The notes beneath the pieces are model-generated. The model was not told where the DNA came from. It did no database searches and was given only the letters and a program-made list of their open reading frames with translations. DNA of 64,000 nt from Novosphingobium sp. CECT 9465 (lineage in GTDB: Bacteria > Pseudomonadota > Alphaproteobacteria > Sphingomonadales > Sphingomonadaceae). The first letter of the stretch is position 1; every line of letters begins with the position of its first letter. The stretch lies in the NCBI RefSeq assembly GCF_920987055.1, contig NZ_CAKLBX010000001.1, forward strand, positions 1,350,501 to 1,414,500. Reading direction: 5' to 3'. Positions 41,796-52,232 of this stretch are shown here, in pieces. The translations under genes and the position numbers were made by a program.

Positions 41796-41872
41796 TGGCG
41801 CGCCCGGCAGGACTCGAACCTGCTGCCTCAAGATTAGAAGTCTCGCGCTCTATCCAGATGAGCTACGGGCGC
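41796..41872 (-). tRNA. tRNA-Arg (anticodon UCU)
   Basis: 77 bases including an encoded CCA. The acceptor stem is GCGCCCG/CGGGCGC with G discriminator. D-arm GCTC..GAGC, anticodon loop CTTCTAA with TCT at 41838-41836, and T-arm CAGGTTCGAGTCCTG are all present. Decodes AGA/AGG, rare codons in this genome, and such tRNAs often serve as integration sites. No duplicated tRNA end is visible within the window. Confidence 0.97.
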
Positions 41873-41932
41873 GCGCTGCCTGCCCCATAAGCTGCTTTTC
41901 GCCGTGTGCAAACCGGGTTAGCAAAGGCACCC

Positions 41933-42658
41933 ATGAGCGATCCCCAACTTTCGAGACTCGACGGCACGTCCAGCGCCCGTCGCCACTTCCGCTATTTCGA
42001 TTACGTGATGGCATCGTTCGTCGCGATCCTGCTGCTGTCGAACCTGATCGGCGCGGCCAAGCTGGCGCAGGTCGGTGGCTTCACCTTCGGCGCGGGCATC
42101 CTGTTCTTCCCGGTTTCCTACGTGATCGGGGATGTGCTGACCGAGGTCTACGGTTATTCCAACGCGCGGCGCTGTGTCTGGATGGGGTTTTTCGCGCTCA
42201 TCTTCATGGCTTTCATGAGCTTTGTTGTGGTCGCCATGCCGCCCGCGCCCGGTTGGAATGGACAGGCTTCGTATGAAAGCGTGTTCGGATCGACCTGGCG
42301 GATCGTTCTGGCATCGGTCACGGCCTTCTGGGCGGGCGAATTCGTCAATTCGTTCGTCCTGGCGAAGATGAAGATCCTGACGGCGGGCAAGCACTTGTGG
42401 AGCCGGACCATCGGATCGACCGTATTCGGGCAGGCGATCGACAGCATGATTTTCTATCCCGTAGCCTTCCTTGGCACATGGACGACGGAGCAGGTGCTTA
42501 CCGTGATGGTCACCAACTGGCTGATGAAGGTGCTGTGGGAAGCGGCGCTGACTCCCGTTACCTATGCCGTAGTCGGATGGCTGAAAAAGCGTGAAGGCAC
42601 CGAAGTGTTCGATACCGGGACCGACTTTTCGCCATTCGCCAAGGCACCGCAGGTCTGA
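41933..42658 (+). CDS. Queuosine precursor transporter (YhhQ/VUT family)
   Basis: 241 residues from ATG 41933, with six or so membrane spans. Family marks are ILLLSNLIGAAKLAQVGGFTFGAGILFFPVSYVIGDVLTEVYGY near the start and FGQAIDSMIFYPVAFLG later. YhhQ imports preQ0/preQ1 for queuosine in tRNA anticodons. No preQ1 riboswitch is evident in the 60-base leader between the tRNA gene and the start. A GTG further upstream is in frame but less likely. Confidence 0.88.
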   Translation: MSDPQLSRLDGTSSARRHFRYFDYVMASFVAILLLSNLIGAAKLAQVGGFTFGAGILFFPVSYVIGDVLTEVYGYSNARRCVWMGFFALIFMAFMSFVVVAMPPAPGWNGQASYESVFGSTWRIVLASVTAFWAGEFVNSFVLAKMKILTAGKHLWSRTIGSTVFGQAIDSMIFYPVAFLGTWTTEQVLTVMVTNWLMKVLWEAALTPVTYAVVGWLKKREGTEVFDTGTDFSPFAKAPQV

Positions 42659-42664
42659 CGAAAA

Positions 42665-42697
42665 GCCCCGCCTCTCCGGGGGCGGGAGAGGCGGGGC
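42665..42697 (-). terminator. Terminator of the PspC-domain gene
   Basis: A 13-bp stem, GCCCCGCCTCTCC (42665-42677) with GGAGAGGCGGGGC (42685-42697), has a 7-base loop. On the minus strand it is followed by TTTT. It lies between convergent genes. Confidence 0.9.
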
Positions 42698-42721
42698 AGG
42701 TTGGGCCTCGTGCGGAAAGGG

Positions 42722-42946
42722 TCAGTCCGCAATCAGGCCGATCAGCAGATACACGATGATCGCGGTGCCGAAGCCGAGCACGGTGGCAAGGCCGAAGGCC
42801 ACGCGCACCAGCGTTACATCAACGCCGAAGTAATTGGCGATCCCGGCGCAAACGCCCATGATCTTGCCACGTGACTTGTCGAGACGGAATCCGCCGGACT
42901 TTGCCATCGGCTTCACTGGCGAATCATCGAAACGAAGCTGCGTCAT
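42722..42946 (-). CDS. PspC-domain membrane protein
   Basis: 74 residues from ATG 42946, behind AGGAG. RLDKSRGKIMGVCAGIANYFGVD is the PspC domain opening, followed by hydrophobic segments TLVRVAFGLATVLG and TAIIVYLLIGLIA. PspC is an inner-membrane sensor of envelope stress in the phage-shock response. Its start overlaps the stop of a small exported peptide (TGATG). A sigma-54-type promoter lies upstream of the pair, and a strong terminator follows. Confidence 0.88.
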   Translation of the reverse strand: MTQLRFDDSPVKPMAKSGGFRLDKSRGKIMGVCAGIANYFGVDVTLVRVAFGLATVLGFGTAIIVYLLIGLIAD

Positions 42947-43074
42947 CAGATCATCTCCTGCATGGCGGCGGGGGTGCCCATCGGGGCAGGGGTGTGAACG
43001 GTGCCGGCAATCAGCGCGAGGCTGAGCGCGAAAGCTGTGGCTGCGGCGGTTATGCGCTGGGCGAGAGTGGTCAT
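42946..43074 (-). CDS. Small exported peptide upstream of the PspC gene
   Basis: 42 residues with a Sec-like N-terminus (MTTLAQRITAAATAFALSLA) and a short mature part (TVHTPAPMGTPAAMQEMI). TGAGGA stands 8 bases before ATG 43074. The stop overlaps the PspC start by one base, so it is translated as part of the same unit. I do not recognise the family. A periplasmic or membrane-held regulator of the PspC protein is a reasonable guess. Confidence 0.65.
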   Translation of the reverse strand: MTTLAQRITAAATAFALSLALIAGTVHTPAPMGTPAAMQEMI

Positions 43075-43140
43075 GGAAATTGTCCTCAAGTTCGGGTCGC
43101 TGTAACTGTGTGAGACCGTTTCGGCTCATGTCCCGTTCAT

Positions 43141-43157
43141 TGCACAGGGTGTGCCAA
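43141..43157 (-). promoter_or_regulatory. Sigma-54-type (-24/-12) promoter
   Basis: Reads TTGGCACACCCTGTGCA on the minus strand, with GG and GC exactly 10 bases apart and near-complete agreement with YTGGCACGNNNNTTGCW. It lies about 67 bases before the small exported peptide. An inverted repeat, GGAAATGGCG/CGGCGTTTCC (43163-43187), just upstream could bind an enhancer protein such as PspF. Confidence 0.6.
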
Positions 43158-43187
43158 ATTGCGGAAATGGCGGAAAACGGCGTTTCC

Positions 43188-43436
43188 ATCGCCAGCACTG
43201 CCGAATTTCTGATGGGACGGATGCAAATGATTGGTGTTTTTCACCAAGAGTTGGCGGCGAACTTTCCTGATCACTTCCCTTTGTCGATTGCGGCTTGCAA
43301 ATTTTCCAAATCGCGCTTATTTGGCGCTCATCCAGACATTGTGAAAGCAAGGTCAGGCTGGAACCAGATGGTTCCGGCTCGGCTCCGCTTTTGCATATCC
43401 TGTTCAGTCAGGGATGGAACGGCAACCGGAGAGAGT
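43188..43436. other. Rest of the divergent gap before rimP
   Basis: The 362-base gap 43075-43436 holds the sigma-54-type site on its left side. The right part must carry the promoter of the rimP-nusA-infB operon. No further gene or RNA is convincing. Confidence 0.5.
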
Positions 43437-43997
43437 ATGGCGGATATTGCGCGCATTACCGAAGTTATCGAGCCTGAGGTCAAAGCCCTCGGCTTCGATC
43501 TTGTGCGTGTGCGCTATTTCAAGGGTGGAGAGATCGGTGACGAGGAGCATACGCTCCAGATCATGGCTGAACGCCCGGAAACCGGCCAACTGGTGATCGA
43601 GGATTGCGCCGCGCTTTCGCGCCGTGTTTCGGATCGTTTCGACGAACTCGAAGAAGCAGGCGAAAATTTGATCGTCGATGCTTACCGCCTCGAAGTATCA
43701 TCCCCCGGAATTGACCGTCCGCTGACCCGCGCTAAGGATTATCTCGCGTGGGCAGGTCATGAGACGCGCTTCACCCTGTTTGAACCTGTCGACGGCAACC
43801 GCAAGTCGCTGACCGGCGATCTTGTCGGCCTTGAAGGTGACATCGTGACGCTGGATGACCGCAAGTCCGGGCGCGTCACCTTTCCGCTGTCGAATGTGCA
43901 ATATGCCAAGCTTGTCCTGACCGACAGGCTCATCGCTTCTACCAGGCCGCTCGAAACCGACGGCGTTGATGAAATCCTCGAAGAACAGGAAGACTGA
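43437..43997 (+). CDS. rimP: Ribosome maturation factor RimP
   Basis: Assists 30S assembly. 186 residues from ATG 43437, behind GGAGAGA; the long upstream extension of the frame is not coding. Typical stretches are VKALGFDLVRVRYFKGG, IEDCAALSRRVSDRFDE and YRLEVSSPGIDRPLTR, followed by the C-terminal SH3-like domain. First gene of rimP-nusA-ylxR-infB, with 3 bases to nusA. Confidence 0.95.
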   Translation: MADIARITEVIEPEVKALGFDLVRVRYFKGGEIGDEEHTLQIMAERPETGQLVIEDCAALSRRVSDRFDELEEAGENLIVDAYRLEVSSPGIDRPLTRAKDYLAWAGHETRFTLFEPVDGNRKSLTGDLVGLEGDIVTLDDRKSGRVTFPLSNVQYAKLVLTDRLIASTRPLETDGVDEILEEQED

Positions 43998-44000
43998 CCC

Positions 44001-45635
44001 ATGGCCAGTGCGATTTCCGCCAATCGTGCAGAACTGCTTGCGATCGCCAATGCGGTCGCCACCGAGAAGATGATCGACAAGTCGATCGTCATCGAGGCGA
44101 TGGAAGAAGCGATCCAGAAGTCGGCCCGTAACCGTTACGGCGCTGAAAATGATATTCGTGCAAAGCTCGATCCGCGCACCGGCGACTTGCGCCTGTGGCG
44201 CGTGGTCGAAGTGGTCGAAGTGGTCGAGGACTACTTCAAGCAGGTCGATCTCAAGCAGGCTGAAAAGCTGCAGCCGGGTGCTGCCGTGGGTGACTTTATC
44301 GTCGATCCCCTGCCTCCCGTCGATCTTGGCCGCATCGATGCGCAGTCGGCCAAGCAGGTGATCTTCCAGAAGGTTCGCGATGCCGAGCGTGACCGCCAGT
44401 TCGACGAGTTCAAGGACCGTGCGGGCGAAGTCATCACCGGCGTGATCAAGTCGGTCGAGTTCGGCCACGTGATCGTCAACCTTGGCCGCGCCGAAGGCGT
44501 GATCCGCCGCGATCAGCAGATCCCGCGCGAAGTGCCGCGTGTCGGTGAACGGGTCCGCGCGCTGATCCTCAAGGTCGAGCGTCAGAACCGTGGTCCGCAG
44601 ATTTTCCTCAGCCGCGCGCACCCTGAATTCATGAAGAAGCTGTTCGCGCAGGAAGTGCCTGAAATCTACGACGGCATCATCACGATCATGGCCGCCGCCC
44701 GCGATCCGGGCAGCCGCGCCAAGATCGGCGTTATCAGCCGTGACAGCAGCATTGACCCGGTCGGTGCCTGTGTCGGCATGAAGGGCAGCCGCGTTCAGGC
44801 CGTCGTGCAGGAATTGCAGGGCGAAAAGATCGACATCATCCCGTGGAGCGAGGACACCGCGACGTTCGTGGTCAACGCGCTTCAGCCAGCCACCGTCAGC
44901 CGCGTTGTGATCGACGAGGAAGAAAGCCGCATCGAAGTCGTCGTGCCTGATGACCAGCTTTCGCTCGCCATCGGTCGTCGCGGCCAGAACGTGCGCCTTG
45001 CCTCGTCGCTGACCGGTTCTGCCATCGACATCATGACCGAAGCGGAAGCATCGGAAAAGCGCCAGAAGGAATTTGCCGAGCGTTCGAAGATGTTCGAGGA
45101 AGAACTCGATGTCGACGAAACCCTGTCGCAGCTGCTGGTGGCCGAAGGCTTCAGCGAACTCGACGAAGTGGCCTATATCGACCTTTCCGAACTCGCGGCC
45201 ATCGAAGGCTTTGACGACGAATTGGCCGAGGAACTGCAAAGCCGCGCCACTGAAGCGATCGAGCGCCGCGAAGAAGGCCTGCGCGAACAGCGCCGTTCGC
45301 TTGGTGTGGAAGATGCGCTTTCGGAACTGCCGCGCCTGACCGAAGCAATGCTGGTCACGCTCGGCAAGGCGGGCATCAAGACGCTCGACGATCTGGCCGA
45401 TCTTGCCACCGACGAACTCATCGCCAAGAAGCGCGTCGAACAGCGCCGCCGCAACGACAAGGCCCCGCGCGAGCGGACCGAGCGTTCGGAGCGCAGCGAG
45501 GACAAGGGCGGCGTTCTGGGCGAATACGGCCTGAACGAAGAACAGGGCAACGAGATCATCATGGCCGCCCGCGCTCACTGGTTCGAGGATGAGCCACAAG
45601 CTGAGGAGGCCGCCCATGCGGAACCCTCACAATGA
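44001..45635 (+). CDS. nusA: Transcription factor NusA
   Basis: Modulates pausing, termination and antitermination. 544 residues. The N-terminal RNAP-binding domain is followed by S1 ([24 protein letters not shown]) and two KH domains with [24 protein letters not shown] and [18 protein letters not shown]. Two acidic C-terminal AR-type repeats with helix-hairpin-helix pattern ([32 protein letters not shown]) end the chain. The 3' end overlaps the next gene by 20 bases. Confidence 0.97.
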   Translation: MASAISANRAELLAIANAVATEKMIDKSIVIEAMEEAIQKSARNRYGAENDIRAKLDPRTGDLRLWRVVEVVEVVEDYFKQVDLKQAEKLQPGAAVGDFIVDPLPPVDLGRIDAQSAKQVIFQKVRDAERDRQFDEFKDRAGEVITGVIKSVEFGHVIVNLGRAEGVIRRDQQIPREVPRVGERVRALILKVERQNRGPQIFLSRAHPEFMKKLFAQEVPEIYDGIITIMAAARDPGSRAKIGVISRDSSIDPVGACVGMKGSRVQAVVQELQGEKIDIIPWSEDTATFVVNALQPATVSRVVIDEEESRIEVVVPDDQLSLAIGRRGQNVRLASSLTGSAIDIMTEAEASEKRQKEFAERSKMFEEELDVDETLSQLLVAEGFSELDEVAYIDLSELAAIEGFDDELAEELQSRATEAIERREEGLREQRRSLGVEDALSELPRLTEAMLVTLGKAGIKTLDDLADLATDELIAKKRVEQRRRNDKAPRERTERSERSEDKGGVLGEYGLNEEQGNEIIMAARAHWFEDEPQAEEAAHAEPSQ

Positions 45636-46349
45636 GCCGCTAAGCTCCGACATCATTGATCGCACAGCGGCGGGGAAGACCCCGCCGGAGCGGAAATGTG
45701 TGCTGACCGGGCGTCACGATGCGCGGGGGGATCTGATCCGCCTCGCCATCTCGCCCGATGGTGACGTGCTTCCCGATGTGCTGGCACGTGCCCCAGGGCG
45801 CGGCGCGTGGATCGGCGTGTCGCGCGCAGACCTTGAAGCCGCTGTTGCCAACGGGAAACTCAAGGGCGCGCTGGCGCGTGCGTTCAAGGGCGCGAAGCTG
45901 CACATCCCCGATGATCTCGGCGAACGCACCAAGCTTGCGCTGCGGCGCGCCTTGACCGACCGGCTGGGGATCGAACTGCGGGCGGGCAACGTGTTGCTGG
46001 GCACCGAACGGATCGCGCAAGGCGCGCGTTCGGGGGCGGTCACTTTCCTTGGCCATGCATCCGATGCGGGCACCGACGGGCCTAACAAGCTGGCACAGGC
46101 ATGGCGCGTGGGCGAGGGGGCCGAAGGCTCCGGGCTGAAGGGTGTCATCTTGCCGCTGGACCGCGCGGCGCTGTCTGTGGCATTGGGCCGCGACAACGTC
46201 GTACACTTGGCGCTGACCGATGCCATCGCGACCGCACGAGTCGCAGGGCCGCTGCAGCGCCTGTTGCATTTTCTCGGGCACGAGACCGATGACGCTGCCG
46301 AGCCGGATGACGGCATGGCAGCAGACGACGATATTGATACGAAGGGCGA

Positions 46350-46353
<4 letters not shown>
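45616..46353 (+). CDS. YlxR-family (DUF448) RNA-binding protein
   Basis: 245 residues from ATG 45616, behind AGGAGG. The YlxR domain has PPERKCVLTGRHDARGDLIRLAISP and GRGAWIGVSRADLEAA. A second alpha/beta part (about 110-225) with AGNVLLGTERIAQGARSGA and NVVHLALTDAIATARV resembles the L7Ae-like domain that in Gram-positives is a separate gene (ylxQ). So it is probably a natural YlxR-YlxQ fusion, typical of alphaproteobacteria. The ATGA overlap with infB shows coupling. Confidence 0.88.
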
Positions 46354-48980
<2,627 letters not shown>

Positions 48981-48995
48981 GGTTAAGGATTTGCG

Positions 48996-49109
48996 ATGGC
49001 CTGCCAGCCTGATGGCAATACCAAATTTGGTATTGTTGTTGTGCTGGCAGGCCTTGCTGCCATAGTGGGGGCAGTTTCGCTTTTCATTTGTCGTATAGCG
49101 GCGAACTGA
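48996..49109 (+). CDS. Single-helix membrane peptide 1 (37 residues)
   Basis: ATG 48996 follows AAGGA at a good distance. The product has a polar start (MACQPDGNTKF), one membrane span (GIVVVLAGLAAIVGAVSLFI) and a short basic end. The first half of the gene folds into a large hairpin. GGCCTGCCAGC (48998-49008) pairs with GCTGGCAGGCC (49043-49053), and the centre is the perfect palindrome AATACCAAATTTGGTATT (49017-49034). Not a known family. It sits 15 bases after infB and may be expressed from that operon or from its own promoter. Confidence 0.55.
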   Translation: MACQPDGNTKFGIVVVLAGLAAIVGAVSLFICRIAAN

Positions 49110-49145
49110 ATCCTTCTGAACCAACTCAATTTTGCCTCTTCCGAG

Positions 49146-49223
49146 GTCGCTACCAGCGACAGAAGGGAAGGTGATTTTTGTGGATTTGGATACAGTAGTG
49201 GTTCTGGTTCTCGGCGTAGCGAC
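49146..49223 (+). promoter_or_regulatory. Alternative RNA structures around the start of peptide 2
   Basis: GTCGCT-ACC-AGCGAC (49146-49160) forms a local hairpin just before the Shine-Dalgarno. The same 5' arm, GTCGCTAC (49146-49153), is also complementary to GTAGCGAC (49216-49223) inside the peptide gene, extendable to about 10 pairs. That longer pairing would enclose the ribosome site and start. Such switchable folding is usual in type I toxin mRNAs. Confidence 0.45.
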
Positions 49224-49281
49224 TTTTGTGGTCGGGTTCGTCGGTCTGGTGATCAAGCTCATCGAGCTTAGTCGCAAGTAA
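49180..49281 (+). CDS. Single-helix membrane peptide 2 (33 residues), holin-like-toxin pattern
   Basis: GTG 49180 follows AGAAGGGAAGG at 9-10 bases; a GTG three codons earlier is too close to that site. The product is a hydrophobic helix (VVVLVLGVATFVVGFVGLVI) ending KLIELSRK. The short start, single span and VxKLIE-basic end resemble the putative holin-like toxins of the TxpA/BsrG type I group from Firmicutes; this is by-eye resemblance only. Flanked by structured RNA on both sides. Confidence 0.5.
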   Translation: MDLDTVVVLVLGVATFVVGFVGLVIKLIELSRK

Positions 49282-49289
49282 GCCAGTGA

Positions 49290-49353
49290 GGGGGCGCTGT
49301 AGCAGCGGCGCTCCCGATACCAAAAGAGCCCAGACGTAGCAGCGCCTGGGCTC
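49290..49353 (+). other. Twin hairpins exposing the same nine-base loop
   Basis: First: GGGGCGCTG (49291-49299) with CGGCGCTCCC (49306-49315, one bulged T). Second: GAGCCCAG (49326-49333) with CTGGGCTC (49346-49353). Each loop region carries GTAGCAGCG (49299-49307 and 49336-49344). No T-run follows, so they look like a regulatory or antisense-interaction element rather than a plain terminator. Another small hairpin, TGAAAT/ATTTCA, lies at 49362-49377. Confidence 0.5.
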
Positions 49354-49424
49354 CGGGATGGTGAAATGGATATTTCAACCGTAGTGGTCCGTCTTCAATA
49401 ACACTTCTGCCGGAAAATGCAAGA

Positions 49425-49961
49425 ATGACCCGCTATGTCGCCCTGTTCGGTTCCATCAATGTCGGCGGCAATCGCCTGAAGATGGCGGATTTGCGCCATG
49501 CGTTCGAGAGGGAAGGACTGACCGGACTTGAGACCGTCGTCGCCAGCGGCAACCTGCTGTTCGATTATGATGATCGTCCGCTGGATGGGCTTGAAGACAT
49601 GTTCGCCCATGTCATGCAGGACCGCTTCGATTTCGACAGCTTCGTCGCCGTCCGCAACCGCGAGGCTATGGCAGAGGCCATCGAAGGCAATCCGTTCACT
49701 GGCATCGGCGCAGACAATCTGGTCCACACCATGTTCCTGGGCAAGCAGCCCGACCAAGCCGCGTTCGACAAGCTGGCAGCCGATCAGGCGATGCGCGGCT
49801 TCGAAAAGTTGGCAATCGGCAACCGCAGCATCTATATAGATTTTGCCAACGGCGTGGGGGAAAGCAAGCTTACCGGCGCTTTCATCGAACGCCGTCTCGG
49901 CACGCGGGGCACCGCGCGCAATGTGCGCTCGATTGCCCGTATCCTAGCTAAAATGAGTTAG
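49425..49961 (+). CDS. DUF1697 protein
   Basis: 178 residues. [25 protein letters not shown] and [13 protein letters not shown] are the DUF1697 signature, and the rest follows the family through [13 protein letters not shown] at the C-terminus. Cytosolic; no enzyme motif and no known function. It interrupts the usual infB-rbfA neighbourship and ends 2 bases before the rbfA start. Confidence 0.88.
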   Translation: MTRYVALFGSINVGGNRLKMADLRHAFEREGLTGLETVVASGNLLFDYDDRPLDGLEDMFAHVMQDRFDFDSFVAVRNREAMAEAIEGNPFTGIGADNLVHTMFLGKQPDQAAFDKLAADQAMRGFEKLAIGNRSIYIDFANGVGESKLTGAFIERRLGTRGTARNVRSIARILAKMS

Positions 49962-49963
49962 AC

Positions 49964-50368
49964 TTGGCCAAGCAGACCACCCCCGAAACCCGCTCCGTCC
50001 GCCTGCTCAAGGTGGGGGAACAGGTGCGTCATATCCTGTCCGAACTGCTGATGCGGCAGCAGGTGCATGACGATGTGCTGAGCGCGCACACGGTTTCTGT
50101 AACAGAAGTGCGCATGTCGCCTGACCTGCAACACGCATCGGTATTTGTGAAAGCGCTGCTGGGCGAGGACGAGGAGCTGGTGCTCAAGGCATTGCGCACG
50201 CACACCGCCTATTTCCAGCGCGAAGTGGCCCAGCGCCTGCGCCTGAAATTCGCGCCCAAGGTCAAGTTCCTGCCCGACGAGAGCTTCGATGTGGCAAGCC
50301 GCATTGAATCGATCCTGGCCGATCCCAAGGTCAAGCGCGACCTTGGCCCTGCCGACCCCGAAAGCTGA
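49964..50368 (+). CDS. rbfA: Ribosome-binding factor A
   Basis: 30S maturation and cold-shock factor. 134 residues from a TTG start ([20 protein letters not shown]). The KH-like core has [19 protein letters not shown], and the end [27 protein letters not shown] is the family's usual finish. The rare TTG start may keep expression low. Next is a thymidine kinase gene, so the standard rbfA-truB link is broken by three inserted genes. Confidence 0.95.
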   Translation: MAKQTTPETRSVRLLKVGEQVRHILSELLMRQQVHDDVLSAHTVSVTEVRMSPDLQHASVFVKALLGEDEELVLKALRTHTAYFQREVAQRLRLKFAPKVKFLPDESFDVASRIESILADPKVKRDLGPADPES

Positions 50369-50381
50369 CCGGCCGGGCGGA

Positions 50382-50969
50382 ATGGCCAAGCTCTATTTCT
50401 ACTATGCCAGCATGAATGCCGGCAAATCGACCAACCTGCTCCAAGCAGAATTCAATTACCGCGAGCGGGGCATGGCGACGATGCTGTGGACCGCATCGAT
50501 CGATGATCGGGGAGGCGACCGCGCCATCGAGAGCCGTATAGGCCTTCACGCCCAAGCCAATCGCTTCGACGCTGAAACCGATCTGTGGGCGCGCGTCAGC
50601 GCGGCCCACGCCGTCCAGCCCTTATCGTGCGTGCTGGTCGATGAAGCGCAGTTCCTGTCAAAGCACCAGGTGTGGCAATTGGCGCGGATTGCTGATGCTG
50701 CGGGGATTCCCGTGCTCTGCTATGGCTTGCGTACCGATTTTCAGGGTGAGCTGTTTGAAGGGGCGGCAGCGCTGCTCGGCATTGCGGATTCGCTGGTTGA
50801 ACTCAAAGCCGTTTGCCATTGCGGGCGCAAGGCGACGATGAACTTGCGCGTCGACGATGGCGGTGCGGCGGTGCGCGCGGGAGACCAGACAGAGATCGGC
50901 GGGAACGACCGCTATGTCGCGCTGTGCCGCAAGCATTTCAGCGAAGCCATGGAAGGGATGCCGTCTTGA
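50382..50969 (+). CDS. tdk: Thymidine kinase (type II)
   Basis: Phosphorylates thymidine for salvage. 195 residues from ATG 50382. P-loop YASMNAGKST near residue 10, LVDEAQFL, the lasso-type YGLRTDFQGELFEGA, and VCHCGRKATMNLRVD with two of the Zn-binding Cys; a third Cys is in ALCRKHF. The stop overlaps the next gene by 4 bases. Confidence 0.95.
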   Translation: MAKLYFYYASMNAGKSTNLLQAEFNYRERGMATMLWTASIDDRGGDRAIESRIGLHAQANRFDAETDLWARVSAAHAVQPLSCVLVDEAQFLSKHQVWQLARIADAAGIPVLCYGLRTDFQGELFEGAAALLGIADSLVELKAVCHCGRKATMNLRVDDGGAAVRAGDQTEIGGNDRYVALCRKHFSEAMEGMPS

Positions 50970-51523
50970 TCCATGATGATCCGATGGGGCTGTTGGCTGT
51001 GCTGGCCGACGGCGATGTTCGGCTCGAACCGCTGCGCGAAGATCACCGCGCTGGCTTGCAGGCGGTGTGCGCCGAGGATCTGGACATCTGGCAGATGTAT
51101 GGCGTGAGCTATGGCCCAGACCATTTCGATGCTTCGTTCGACATGTTGCTGGGAAATTCGCCGCGCCTGCCCTTTGCCATCGTGTCGGGTGGCGAACTGG
51201 CGGGCGTGACCGCTTGGATTGACCCGAACCCGCGCTGGCTTACCGCTGAAATCAGGAATACTTATCTGTCGCCGCGTTTTCGCCAGAACAAGGTCAACGG
51301 CCGCATGAAGCGATTGATGATTGCGCACGGTTTTGCGTGTGGGCTGAAGCGGATTCATTTTTCGATCGATGTGCGCAACGAGCGCTCGCAAGCCGCATGT
51401 CGCAAGATCGGCGCGACCTTCGAGGGCATCTTGCGTAACCACATGATCACATGGACCGGGCACCTGCGCGACAGTGCGATCTTCTCGATCGTCGAGCGCG
51501 ACCGCGAACGACTGGGCTACTGA
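50966..51523 (+). CDS. GNAT-family acetyltransferase (RimJ/RimL type)
   Basis: 185 residues if the TTG at 50966 is used, which GGAAGGGA supports and which makes a TTGA overlap with tdk; ATG 50984 is the alternative. VRLEPLREDHRAGL is the opening strand-helix. TYLSPRFRQNKVNGRMKRLMIAH is the acetyl-CoA region, and RNERSQAACRKIGATFEGILRNHMI with DSAIFSIVE ends the fold. Similar proteins acetylate ribosomal protein N-termini or small molecules. Confidence 0.85.
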   Translation: MIHDDPMGLLAVLADGDVRLEPLREDHRAGLQAVCAEDLDIWQMYGVSYGPDHFDASFDMLLGNSPRLPFAIVSGGELAGVTAWIDPNPRWLTAEIRNTYLSPRFRQNKVNGRMKRLMIAHGFACGLKRIHFSIDVRNERSQAACRKIGATFEGILRNHMITWTGHLRDSAIFSIVERDRERLGY

Positions 51524-51524
51524 C

Positions 51525-52232
51525 ATGAACCCCGAAAGCCTGATCTGGACCATCGCCACGGTGGCGATTCCGATGATCCTTGCCATCGTGTTCCACGAAG
51601 TGGCGCATGGCTGGATGGCGCGGGCGCTGGGCGATCCCACGGCGGCAGAGGCAAAGCGCCTCAGCCTCAACCCGTTGCGCCATGTCGATCCGTTCGGCAC
51701 GATCATCCTGCCCGGCCTGCTCAAGCTGACCGGCGCCCCCGTTTTCGGCTGGGCAAAGCCGGTGCCGGTGGATTTCCGCCGCTTGCGCAATCCGCGCTGG
51801 GGCATGGTCGCGGTTGCCGCTGCCGGGCCGGGGGTCAATTTCATTCTTGCAGCCATGGCAGCCATCAGCCTGGGATTGCTTGTCCGCGCCACCGACAGTT
51901 CCATCGAGCCGGGGCTTCCCGTGCTGTTCCTTGCGGACAATTTGCGCAATTTCCTGCTGGTGAACCTGTTTCTGGGCACGTTCAACCTGCTGCCGATCCC
52001 GCCATTTGACGGTTCGCGGATTGTCATGGGCATTCTTCCGGCACCACTTGCCCGCGTGTACGGCAGGATCGAACCGTTCGGGCTGATCGTTGTCTTCGCG
52101 ATCCTTGTAATCCTGCCATATCTGATGCCCGAACTTCGTCTGGTGGAGCGTGTGGTCCTGCCCCCGGTCGAATGGATGGTCGCCCATCTGGGCCAGCTTG
52201 CCTCGGCGGTGGCCGGCCCGGAGCCGATGTGA
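51525..52232 (+). CDS. Site-2 protease-family metallopeptidase (M50)
   Basis: 235 residues from ATG 51525. Intramembrane Zn protease: HExxH at FHEVAHGW (H24, E25, H28) in the first span, and the third ligand region NLLPIPPFDGSRI (a variant of NPDG) later. Five or so spans, no PDZ domain, so it belongs to the short group (FwdE/SpoIVFB-like). Substrates unknown. Tightly packed between GNAT and truB. Confidence 0.9.
   Translation: MNPESLIWTIATVAIPMILAIVFHEVAHGWMARALGDPTAAEAKRLSLNPLRHVDPFGTIILPGLLKLTGAPVFGWAKPVPVDFRRLRNPRWGMVAVAAAGPGVNFILAAMAAISLGLLVRATDSSIEPGLPVLFLADNLRNFLLVNLFLGTFNLLPIPPFDGSRIVMGILPAPLARVYGRIEPFGLIVVFAILVILPYLMPELRLVERVVLPPVEWMVAHLGQLASAVAGPEPM

Noticed and set aside
41873..41932. 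preQ1 riboswitch before the queuosine transporter
   Set aside because: The 60-base leader lacks the preQ1-I stem and A-rich tail; too short for other classes.
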